From contig JAOZVT010000723.1 of assembly GCA_025869455.1 (NCBI GenBank), positions 1 to 6,421 of the forward strand: a DNA stretch of 6,421 nt, written 5' to 3'. This document shows positions 1 through 5,852 of this stretch, piece after piece (the stretch's first letter is position 1; every line of letters begins with the position of its first letter). A model generated the notes under the pieces. That model was not told where the DNA came from. It saw nothing but the letters and a program-made list of their open reading frames with translations, and ran no database searches. The position numbers and the translations under genes were made by a program. Source of the stretch: Prosthecobacter sp. (GTDB lineage: Bacteria > Verrucomicrobiota > Verrucomicrobiia > Verrucomicrobiales > Verrucomicrobiaceae).

Positions 1-35
1 GCTACCTACGCAGCCTGGGGTTTTTAATGGGTGTC

Positions 36-49
36 TAGCGGGTCCGCTA
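36..49. other. Short inverted repeat downstream of the oxidoreductase gene
   Basis: TAGCG and CGCTA (36-40 and 45-49) form a perfect 5-bp inverted repeat around a 4-nt loop. It starts about 9 nt after the oxidoreductase stop codon when read on the minus strand. The position would suit a transcript 3' end, but the stem is short and no T-run follows on either strand, so it is not a normal intrinsic terminator. The rest of the first 58 bases shows no gene. Confidence 0.2.
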
Positions 50-58
50 ACCAATCCG

Positions 59-1510
59 TTAGGCCTTCCAGCCGTCGCGGTAAGATGGGCGGGAGATGTA
101 TTGGTTAGGCGCTTCAGCGTTGGTGACCTTCATAGCCTGTTTGTCCCACTGCACGCTCTGCTGAGCACGCACGGCGAGGTTACCCAGAAGCACGAATTCG
201 GTCAGCGGAGCACTGTAGTCGAAGTTCGAAGCTGGGAGACCACCGTTGACGATGTGGTGTGCCCACTCGCCCTGCGGGTTGTTTGGCATGGCGCTGCGTG
301 GCTCGGTCTTGACGATTTTGCCAGCCTTCATGTCCAGACGCACCTGGGTGTAGCGCTCTTCATTGTAGATGACGGGGCTGGAGCAGTAAGCTTCACCTTC
401 AAAGATGGTGCCTTCAGTTCCGATGAACATCATGCCGCTGCTGGCCTTGTCGAAAGCCTTCTTGGCCAGTTCGCTGGTCATGTGCGGGGAGATTTCAGGC
501 TTGTTCGGCACGCCGTCCTTAGAGCCGTCCTTCCAGGAGACCTTGAGGGCGGCGTGTTTGCCGGCAGGCATGTGATAGACGAGGTCAGTCCACACTGGAG
601 CGCAGGTGTCTGAGATCGGGCTGCTAGTCACGTCGATCTGTTCAGGAATGAGCTGGCCGAGGATGCTGAAAGTCGCGTCCATGATGTGGCAACCCATGTC
701 ACCCAGAGCACCGGAGCCGAACTGCCACCAGCCACGCCAGTTGAAGGGGTGGATGCTGTTGCCGCGCTTGGCGCTCATGCCTTCAGGGATTTCGAACTCG
801 AAGTAAGGCTCATTGGCTTCGCTGGAGAGCCAGAGATCCCAATCCAGGTTCGGTGGGCATTCAGCGGCTTTCTTGACCAGGGGTCCTTGAGGCCAGATTG
901 GACGGTTGGTCCACAGGCGGATTTCTTTCAGTGTGCCGATAGCTCCCTGCTCGATCCATTCCTTAGCGAGGCGCTGGCCTTCCATCGTGCGGCCCTGGTT
1001 GCCCATGTTGGTCACCAGCTTGGCTTCCTTAGCGGCGCGGTGCATGTCACGTACTTCGGAGATGCGATTGCAAAGGGGCTTCTGAACACAGACATGCTTG
1101 TTATGCTTGATGGCATGCATCGCTGCAACGTAGTGCGTGTGGTCAGGTGTGGAGACGATGACGCCATCAATCTCATTGGCCATCTCGTCGAGCATCTTGC
1201 GGAAGTCCTGATAAAGCTTCGGTGCTGGAGGAGCCTCCATACCCGACTTTAGGTGGTGATCTTCACGCTTCTTAGCGGCTTCTTCCAGACGCTTGGTGTC
1301 CACGTCCACCAGAGCCACGATGTTGTGGTCCAGGGTCACGCCTTGAGTGTCCGACTGGCCTTTGCCATTGGCACCGATAACGACCAGATTCAACTTTTTG
1401 CTGGCCGTGTTTTGGCCGCGAAGGAGAAGGTTAGGACCTGCAAAGGCACCAGCGGCGAGGCCTGCCGTACGGCCAAGAAAATGACGGCGTGAGATGATGT
1501 TAAGACCCAT
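59..1510 (-). CDS. Tat-exported Gfo/Idh/MocA family oxidoreductase
   Basis: Predicted NAD(P)-dependent sugar or cyclitol oxidoreductase, 483 aa, exported folded across the inner membrane. Residues 7-13 (SRRHFLG) are a twin-arginine motif, followed by an Ala/Gly-rich hydrophobic stretch to about residue 31. The Rossmann domain begins near residue 40, with the dinucleotide glycines at G46, G49 and G51. TPDHTHY (121-127) and QKP (143-145) follow; QKP stands where the family usually has EKP, with the lysine kept. FGSGALGDMGCHIMD (264-278) carries the expected catalytic histidine H275 after D271. The length suits the Tat-signal branch of the family. The ATG at 1510 is chosen because it gives a complete Tat signal; no Shine-Dalgarno is visible. 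The gene lies 110 bp downstream of the kinase gene on the same strand, with its own candidate promoter. The substrate cannot be read from sequence. NAD-dependent GH109-type glycosidases share this fold, so a hydrolase role is possible. Family call is firm, substrate unknown. Confidence 0.93.
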   Translation of the reverse strand: MGLNIISRRHFLGRTAGLAAGAFAGPNLLLRGQNTASKKLNLVVIGANGKGQSDTQGVTLDHNIVALVDVDTKRLEEAAKKREDHHLKSGMEAPPAPKLYQDFRKMLDEMANEIDGVIVSTPDHTHYVAAMHAIKHNKHVCVQKPLCNRISEVRDMHRAAKEAKLVTNMGNQGRTMEGQRLAKEWIEQGAIGTLKEIRLWTNRPIWPQGPLVKKAAECPPNLDWDLWLSSEANEPYFEFEIPEGMSAKRGNSIHPFNWRGWWQFGSGALGDMGCHIMDATFSILGQLIPEQIDVTSSPISDTCAPVWTDLVYHMPAGKHAALKVSWKDGSKDGVPNKPEISPHMTSELAKKAFDKASSGMMFIGTEGTIFEGEAYCSSPVIYNEERYTQVRLDMKAGKIVKTEPRSAMPNNPQGEWAHHIVNGGLPASNFDYSAPLTEFVLLGNLAVRAQQSVQWDKQAMKVTNAEAPNQYISRPSYRDGWKA

Positions 1511-1516
1511 GGGGTT

Positions 1517-1545
1517 ATGATAGTTGGTTGAGTTTGGGGGATCAG
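1517..1545 (-). promoter_or_regulatory. Candidate promoter of the oxidoreductase gene
   Basis: On the minus strand TATCAT (1522-1517, five of six matches to TATAAT) lies 17 nt downstream of CTGATC (1545-1540, three of six matches to TTGACA). Exactly six bases separate the -10-like box from the ATG at 1510, which would place transcription initiation at or next to the A of the start codon. This fits the absence of a Shine-Dalgarno sequence and suggests a leaderless mRNA. The weak -35 box keeps the call tentative. Confidence 0.35.
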
Positions 1546-1582
1546 GATAAACGGCTGGTTTTTCCTGAAATTTCGTCAGGAT
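1542..1582. promoter_or_regulatory. Cluster of TCCTGA half-sites, possible operator
   Basis: TCCTGA (1563-1568) and TCAGGA (1576-1581) form a perfect 6-bp inverted repeat with a 7-bp spacer. A further TCAGGA at 1542-1547 repeats the second arm; with the next base, TCAGGAT occurs at 1542-1548 and 1576-1582. The cluster sits 32-72 bp upstream of the oxidoreductase start and overlaps its candidate -35 region, a natural place for a transcription factor. No T-run follows the dyad on either strand, so a terminator is less likely. The binding protein is unknown. Confidence 0.3.
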
Positions 1583-1613
1583 GCTAGCAGGAGCAGGTTT
1601 TTACGTCCACTAG

Positions 1614-1636
1614 TCAAAATTTACCCCGAATTTTGA
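1614..1636. repeat. Inverted repeat spanning the kinase stop codon
   Basis: TCAAAATT (1614-1621) and AATTTTGA (1629-1636) are perfect 8-bp arms separated by a 7-nt loop (taccccg). The hairpin includes the kinase TAA stop codon (1623-1621 on the minus strand) and its last codons. It could mark or protect the 3' end of the two-component transcript. The stem is AT-rich and no T-tract follows, so it does not meet the usual intrinsic terminator pattern. Confidence 0.4.
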
Positions 1637-2739
1637 TGAGTCGGCAGGCTCAGGACAAATTCAGTCTGCTCAGGGCTCGAGGTGAAGCTCAATTTTCCCG
1701 AATGCTCTTGAGAAATCCAATAGGCGATGCTCAGGCCAAGACCGCTGCCGTCCACAGAGTCTGCGGTGGTGTTTTCTCCACGATAAAAGCGCTCAAAGAC
1801 CCGCCCCTGATCTTTTTGGGGGATGCCAGGGCCGGTATTACTAATGCTAAGTCGGGCTTCTCCATTCTCGGCAATCAAGGTGATGTTAATGTTCCCTCCT
1901 TCGTGATTGTATTTCACCGCGTTGTCACAAAGGATCAGCAGAAGCTGGCGTAGGCGATGGCGATCTCCCATGATCTTAACTGAGTCGATTCTAGGGGCAT
2001 GGATCTGAAGCTGACTGCGTTCAGCCAAGGCCGCACAATTTTCCACGGTCTCTGCAACTAAATCACCAAAATCCATTTCGACAGGTCGCAGCCGGACCAG
2101 TTTGGCATCCGTTTTGGTTAAAAAATTCAGTCCATCCACCAAACGCGAGAGCCGCTCAATTTCATCCAAATGACTGATGAACCGCAGTTTATCTTCCTCG
2201 CTACGGTTTTCCTCATCCACCAATTCGCCGAAATCCGCTCTCAAGATGGCCAAAGGCGTTTTAAGCTCATGAGAGGCATGCAGCGTGAATTCACGAATGC
2301 GCTGAAAGGAGGCTTCCAAACGGGAGGTCATGTCGTTAAAAACGAGCGTTAATTCATCGATTTCATCACCTGTTCCGCGCAGCGGAAGACGATCTCGAAG
2401 ATTGCCTTCATTGATTCGGCGCGCTGCTGCTGCCAAATCCTCCAAGGGGCGAAGGGATCGTTGGGTGATCCACCAGCCACCTAGGCTAAGCACGATAATG
2501 ACCGGACTGACAATGAAGAGGATTTCTGCCAATTGCAGCCAGACGGGATCTGGACCATGGGATTGAAGAAATCTAGGATCTTGAGCTTCAACAACAAGCT
2601 CCCAATAGGAGATGCCGATGGTGATACTCAGCGCCACCATTAGCAGAAGCCCAAACGCCCAAAGCATGCGGGTGCTCAATTTCATGGAGCAGCCTAAATC
2701 TAAGATCCTTCGGACCACGTGCTGAGGGAGCCATAACAT
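1621..2739 (-). CDS. Membrane sensor histidine kinase (HAMP-HisKA-HATPase)
   Basis: Sensor kinase of a two-component system, expected to autophosphorylate and pass phosphate to the response regulator encoded just upstream. It has 372 codons from the ATG at 2739. Two membrane segments lie at about residues 27-47 and 69-92, leaving a periplasmic loop of only about 20 residues and no recognisable sensor domain. HAMP follows (about 92-146), then the H-box HASHELKTP with phospho-acceptor H157. The ATPase domain shows the N-box DNAVKYN (272-278), G1 GPGIP (303-307), F-box RVFERFYRG (313-321) and G2 GSGLGL (331-336). All catalytic motifs look intact. The HAMP/HisKA sequence resembles CusS-type kinases, but those have a large periplasmic domain. 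The start is uncertain: the ATG at 2685 (residue 19) gives a more typical N-terminus, MKLSTRM, directly before the first membrane segment. Neither start has a clear Shine-Dalgarno. The gene lies 15 bp after the regulator stop and is very probably cotranscribed with it. Confidence 0.93.
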   Translation of the reverse strand: MLWLPQHVVRRILDLGCSMKLSTRMLWAFGLLLMVALSITIGISYWELVVEAQDPRFLQSHGPDPVWLQLAEILFIVSPVIIVLSLGGWWITQRSLRPLEDLAAAARRINEGNLRDRLPLRGTGDEIDELTLVFNDMTSRLEASFQRIREFTLHASHELKTPLAILRADFGELVDEENRSEEDKLRFISHLDEIERLSRLVDGLNFLTKTDAKLVRLRPVEMDFGDLVAETVENCAALAERSQLQIHAPRIDSVKIMGDRHRLRQLLLILCDNAVKYNHEGGNINITLIAENGEARLSISNTGPGIPQKDQGRVFERFYRGENTTADSVDGSGLGLSIAYWISQEHSGKLSFTSSPEQTEFVLSLPTHQNSG

Positions 2740-2754
2740 AATGAGTATGATTTT

Positions 2755-3432
2755 TTATGCGGCACCTTCACGCAAAGTGTACCCCGAGCCACGCACCGTG
2801 TGCAGCAGTTTGACCGCGCTACTGCTATCAATTTTGGATCGTAGCCGCATGATATAGACGTCCACAAGGTTGGAACCGGGATCAAAGTTGTAGTCCCACA
2901 CCTTCTCTAATAACAACATGCGCCCACAGACGCGCCCAGCGTTCTTCATCAGTACTTCTAGGAGCAGCATTTCCCGGGCGGAGAGTTCCAATCGTTTACC
3001 CGCACGACTGACTTCCCGCCGGGAGAGATCAAAACTTAGATCCGCGAGTCGTAGCGTATGAGAGGTTGTTTCGCTGGCTCGACGGACCAAGGCACGAACT
3101 CGTGCGATGACTTCTTTGACGGCGAAGGGTTTGGCGAGGTAATCGTCCGCTCCCGCCTCAATGCCTTCCACGCGTTCATCCACATCTCCGCGTGCAGAAA
3201 GCATCAGCACTGGGGTTGTGCAGCCTTGGCTGCGCATTCGGCGGACGATGGCTAGGCCATCTAGGCCCGGCAACATGATATCCAAAACCACGGCATCAAA
3301 AGCAGAGCTCAAGATACGGACCAGGGCTTCATCTCCCCGATGACAAACTTCGGGTAAAAAACCAACTTCCTTTAGCCCTTTGAGGATAAAGGAGGCCATC
3401 TTCTTTTCATCTTCGACGACCAAAACACGCAT
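2755..3432 (-). CDS. OmpR/PhoB-family response regulator
   Basis: DNA-binding response regulator, 225 aa, a normal length for the family. The receiver domain (1-118) has the acidic pair E7/D8, phospho-acceptor D51 in VVLDIMLPGLDG, S79 and K101 in the LAKPF motif. A winged-helix DNA-binding domain (about 126-221) follows, with LSAREMLLLEVL (150-161) and a recognition-helix region containing NLVDVYIMRLRSKID (188-202). The wording of both domains is closest, by eye, to the heavy-metal CusR/CopR subgroup, but no metal-efflux or copper genes lie nearby, so a metal role is not supported here. It is paired with the kinase 15 bp downstream. The ATG at 3432 begins directly at the first beta strand (MRVLVVEDE) and is therefore secure despite the lack of a Shine-Dalgarno. 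Upstream repeats at 3454-3478 could serve autoregulation. Confidence 0.96.
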   Translation of the reverse strand: MRVLVVEDEKKMASFILKGLKEVGFLPEVCHRGDEALVRILSSAFDAVVLDIMLPGLDGLAIVRRMRSQGCTTPVLMLSARGDVDERVEGIEAGADDYLAKPFAVKEVIARVRALVRRASETTSHTLRLADLSFDLSRREVSRAGKRLELSAREMLLLEVLMKNAGRVCGRMLLLEKVWDYNFDPGSNLVDVYIMRLRSKIDSSSAVKLLHTVRGSGYTLREGAA

Positions 3433-3438
3433 AATCTT

Positions 3439-3478
3439 AAATTACGGCACGTTGTTCTAAAAATGAACCTTGTTTGAA
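3439..3478 (-). promoter_or_regulatory. Possible promoter and operator of the two-component genes
   Basis: The 58-bp AT-rich gap between the glycosyltransferase and regulator genes has no evident terminator. On the minus strand a weak pair, TTCATT (3467-3462) and TAATTT (3444-3439), is spaced by 17 nt and ends six bases before the regulator ATG. TTCA occurs twice 11 bp apart (3478-3475 and 3467-3464), the one-turn direct-repeat spacing typical of OmpR-family binding sites. GTTC/GAAC (3454-3457/3465-3468) also forms a short inverted repeat. Each box matches consensus poorly, so readthrough from the glycosyltransferase gene remains equally possible. Confidence 0.22.
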
Positions 3479-3490
3479 TTCTTTATTACT

Positions 3491-5734
3491 TCATGGCGCG
3501 GAAGTCAGGGCAGGAGCCTTCACGAGAAAATCAAAATTGCTCACCAAAACGAAGTCTCCAGATTCATCTTCTAATTTCCATCCGGCAGGCGCGAAATGAC
3601 GATTATAGACATTTCGACGCATTAGCCCAAACGCGGGTTCACGCACGTAGCGGTGTAGGCAGTCCTTGACGTCTGTCAGCACTTGCACCGACTGCGCCGG
3701 AGATGGGGGCAAAGTTATGTCCAGATCCTGACGGGTAATGGCGACCACGCGCCCCAGATAAAATTCTAAACCATGGGCGCGGATGCCACAGGCAAACACT
3801 TCAGTCTTAGCCAGATCCTTTTTCTCGCGCATCTTTTCCACCAGCGGCAGCAGAGAGGCTTGCTGTTTCAGATGCATGTTCACCTCCGGCATGATCGAAG
3901 CCGCCGCCAGCCACAGTGCACAGCAGGGTAAAGCCAGCCCAAGCGCCTGCTTCACTGTTTGTACACGCAGGCTAAAAGCCAAGGCGAAGGCTGGAAACAA
4001 AGGCAGCACGTAGGTGGGCAATTTGGAGCCACTAAAGCTCAGAATAAGAAGTGGAAGAGCAATCCACCCCAGCAGCATGCCCTGTGAACGAGTGATCTTT
4101 CGGGTGCGAAGCTTTCCCCACAAAGCGCGTAATCCACCCGGTAAAAAGAAGGTCCATGGCAGCAGGACGGCAGGCAAGATAGGAAGGAAAAACCACCAAG
4201 GTTTCATCCGTCCATGGGTGGTGGAGGCAAATCTCTGCACCAGCTCGTAACGCCAAAAATAGTCGAACAAGTCAGGATTCAGAACGGCTAACAGCATGAA
4301 CCACGACAGGCCGAGTGCCAGGGACAAGAGCAATCCGCGCGCCCAGGGCCAGCGTTTTCCGCTCAAGCTTGGCGCTCCGGCTAAACGAGTTCCCAGGGCC
4401 GCACTGAGCGGGACAACAAAAGCCATCGGCCCCTTGGTGAGAAAGCCTAGCCCCATCGCCATAAAAAAAGTCCACGGCCGATCGTAAACCAATGCAGCAA
4501 TGGCTGCCGTGATCCAAAAAGTCATAAGCATGTCCGGGGTCAGCAACCTCGCCATGACGAAAAAGCCACCCATCGAGACTAAAATCACCGTCGCCACCGT
4601 CGCGCGTTTCCTGCCCCAGAGTTTTCGCGCCATGAAAAAGGTTAACAAAATAACCCCTGCTGCGGCTAAGGCTGATGGCAGACGTGCCGCCCACTCATTT
4701 TCACCAAATAACTTCAGACTGGCAGCGGTAAACCAATAAATCAGGGGTGGTTTCTGGAAGTGCTCAAAGCCGTTCAAGTGTGGCACGAGCCAATCTCCGC
4801 CCGAGCTCATTTCACGAGCCACCTCCGCATATCGGCCTTCATCCGGTTCATTCAGACCACGACTACCTAAAAAAGAAAAGAGAACTGCGACCACCAAAAT
4901 CCAGAGCCACCATGGGGCACAGCGTTTCTCGGCAGGAGCCTGCACATCTGCATTCGGAACCTCCCGTTCACTGAACCTCCGCTGTCCAAACCACCAGATC
5001 CCGATCATATCCACCGCCGGACGCCACAGCATGGCCATCAGCCCATAATTGGACAATCCAGCCACCCGGGAGCGGTGTGGTACCGCCATTTCCACGACCT
5101 TAAAGCCTGCCGCTACGGCCAAGGCTGGCATGAATGAATATAGAGTGCGAAGAGGTAAAAAAGACGTCACGACTTCCCGGCGAAAGACCTTCAAAGCACA
5201 GCCGGAATCGCTTACGCCGTCCTTCAAAAAGACCTGCCGCACTCGATTGGCTAGAAGGGACATCTTACGACGTAACCAACTGTCCTGCCGCGCCGCCCGT
5301 ACACCCGCTACCATATCAGCCTTTTCGTCTTCCAGATGGCGAATCATCTGCGCCAGCGTTCTCGGGTCATTTTGACCATCCCCATCTAAGGTGGCCAGGA
5401 GCCGCCCCTGAGCTTGATCAAAAGCGGTCCACAAAGCCGCTGCCTGGCCGCGGTTTTTGGCATGGCAAAAAACCTTCAATTCCGGCCAGTCCTTCTGAAC
5501 CTGCTGCAATTGCCACGCCGTGTCGTCGCCACTGCCATCATCGACTGCGAGTACTTCATAGCAGAGGGTTAATTCCGCCAGAACGGTTTTTAATTCATCG
5601 AGTACCCGGCGGACGTTCAGCCCCTCATTAAAGAAAGGTACAATCACAGAAAGTTCAGGGTGGGAGTTCGGCGGTTCGGTCAAAGACATATGGTGGGAAA
5701 TGTCATTCATCCGAAAGCCTGCACATGAACCCAC
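3491..5734 (-). CDS. Fused GT2 polyprenyl-P sugar synthase and ArnT/PMT-like glycosyltransferase
   Basis: Bifunctional inner-membrane glycosyltransferase, 747 codons. Residues about 28-250 form a GT2 domain of the GtrB/ArnC/DPM1 type: SVIVPFFNEG (29-38), DDGSGDDT (65-72) and the metal-binding region LDGDGQNDP (116-124). This domain should transfer a sugar from a nucleotide to a polyprenyl phosphate in the cytoplasm. From residue about 275 the protein becomes a multi-spanning ArnT/GT83-like (PMT_2) domain with roughly a dozen hydrophobic segments. It carries the acidic first-loop motif NEPDEGRYAEVAREM (295-309), GDWLVPHLNGF (313-323), FQKPPLIYW (326-334), TPD (399-401) and SKLPTYVLPLFPAFAL (570-585). 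A C-terminal soluble part (about 614-747) should face the periplasm. The usual two C-terminal helices of GtrB/ArnC are absent, apparently replaced by the ArnT-like domain. The furthest start is GTG at 5734; ATG at 5710 or at 5689 (giving MSLTEPP and 732 aa) are credible alternatives, and no start has a good Shine-Dalgarno. Sugar and acceptor (lipid A-like lipid, polymer or protein) are unknown. Confidence 0.9.
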   Translation of the reverse strand: MGSCAGFRMNDISHHMSLTEPPNSHPELSVIVPFFNEGLNVRRVLDELKTVLAELTLCYEVLAVDDGSGDDTAWQLQQVQKDWPELKVFCHAKNRGQAAALWTAFDQAQGRLLATLDGDGQNDPRTLAQMIRHLEDEKADMVAGVRAARQDSWLRRKMSLLANRVRQVFLKDGVSDSGCALKVFRREVVTSFLPLRTLYSFMPALAVAAGFKVVEMAVPHRSRVAGLSNYGLMAMLWRPAVDMIGIWWFGQRRFSEREVPNADVQAPAEKRCAPWWLWILVVAVLFSFLGSRGLNEPDEGRYAEVAREMSSGGDWLVPHLNGFEHFQKPPLIYWFTAASLKLFGENEWAARLPSALAAAGVILLTFFMARKLWGRKRATVATVILVSMGGFFVMARLLTPDMLMTFWITAAIAALVYDRPWTFFMAMGLGFLTKGPMAFVVPLSAALGTRLAGAPSLSGKRWPWARGLLLSLALGLSWFMLLAVLNPDLFDYFWRYELVQRFASTTHGRMKPWWFFLPILPAVLLPWTFFLPGGLRALWGKLRTRKITRSQGMLLGWIALPLLILSFSGSKLPTYVLPLFPAFALAFSLRVQTVKQALGLALPCCALWLAAASIMPEVNMHLKQQASLLPLVEKMREKKDLAKTEVFACGIRAHGLEFYLGRVVAITRQDLDITLPPSPAQSVQVLTDVKDCLHRYVREPAFGLMRRNVYNRHFAPAGWKLEDESGDFVLVSNFDFLVKAPALTSAP

Positions 5735-5813
5735 CGTGATAATTCCATGACAGAATCGTCATTTTCAGCATTCTCAAATACCCCCACGGATTCGCACACA
5801 ACCGCAGACGCTA

Positions 5814-5842
5814 TTTACAAAGGTGTGCATTCCCGCTAAAAT
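5814..5842 (+). promoter_or_regulatory. Sigma-70-like promoter of the secreted-protein gene
   Basis: TTTACA (5814-5819, five of six matches to TTGACA) and TAAAAT (5837-5842, five of six matches to TATAAT) are separated by the optimal 17 nt. Initiation would be expected near 5849, only about 4 nt before the ATG at 5853, giving a nearly leaderless mRNA. It is the best-matching promoter in the window and lies in the 118-bp divergent region shared with the glycosyltransferase gene. I found no equally good promoter in the opposite direction. Confidence 0.55.
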
Positions 5843-5852
5843 CAGCTTCCCC

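Noticed and set aside
10..25. Plus-strand terminator ending in GGGGTTTTT
   Set aside because: The T-run is suggestive, but no complementary stem is visible inside the window; any left arm would lie beyond the edge.
101..1492. Plus-strand open frames of 66-188 codons opposite the oxidoreductase
   Set aside because: They are antisense to a well-supported gene with full family motifs, and their translations show no recognisable domain or sensible start.
2755..3432. Naming the regulator cusR or copR
   Set aside because: The sequence resembles that subgroup, but the kinase lacks the large metal sensor and no metal-resistance genes are present.
4032..4694. Minus-strand frames of 74 and 140 codons inside the glycosyltransferase gene
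   Set aside because: They are out-of-frame readings within the membrane domain, whose own frame has intact ArnT-like motifs throughout; no sign of a frameshift.
3491..5734. Naming the transferase arnT with aminoarabinose as substrate
   Set aside because: Motifs support the ArnT-like fold only; no other arn genes are in the window, and the sugar cannot be inferred.
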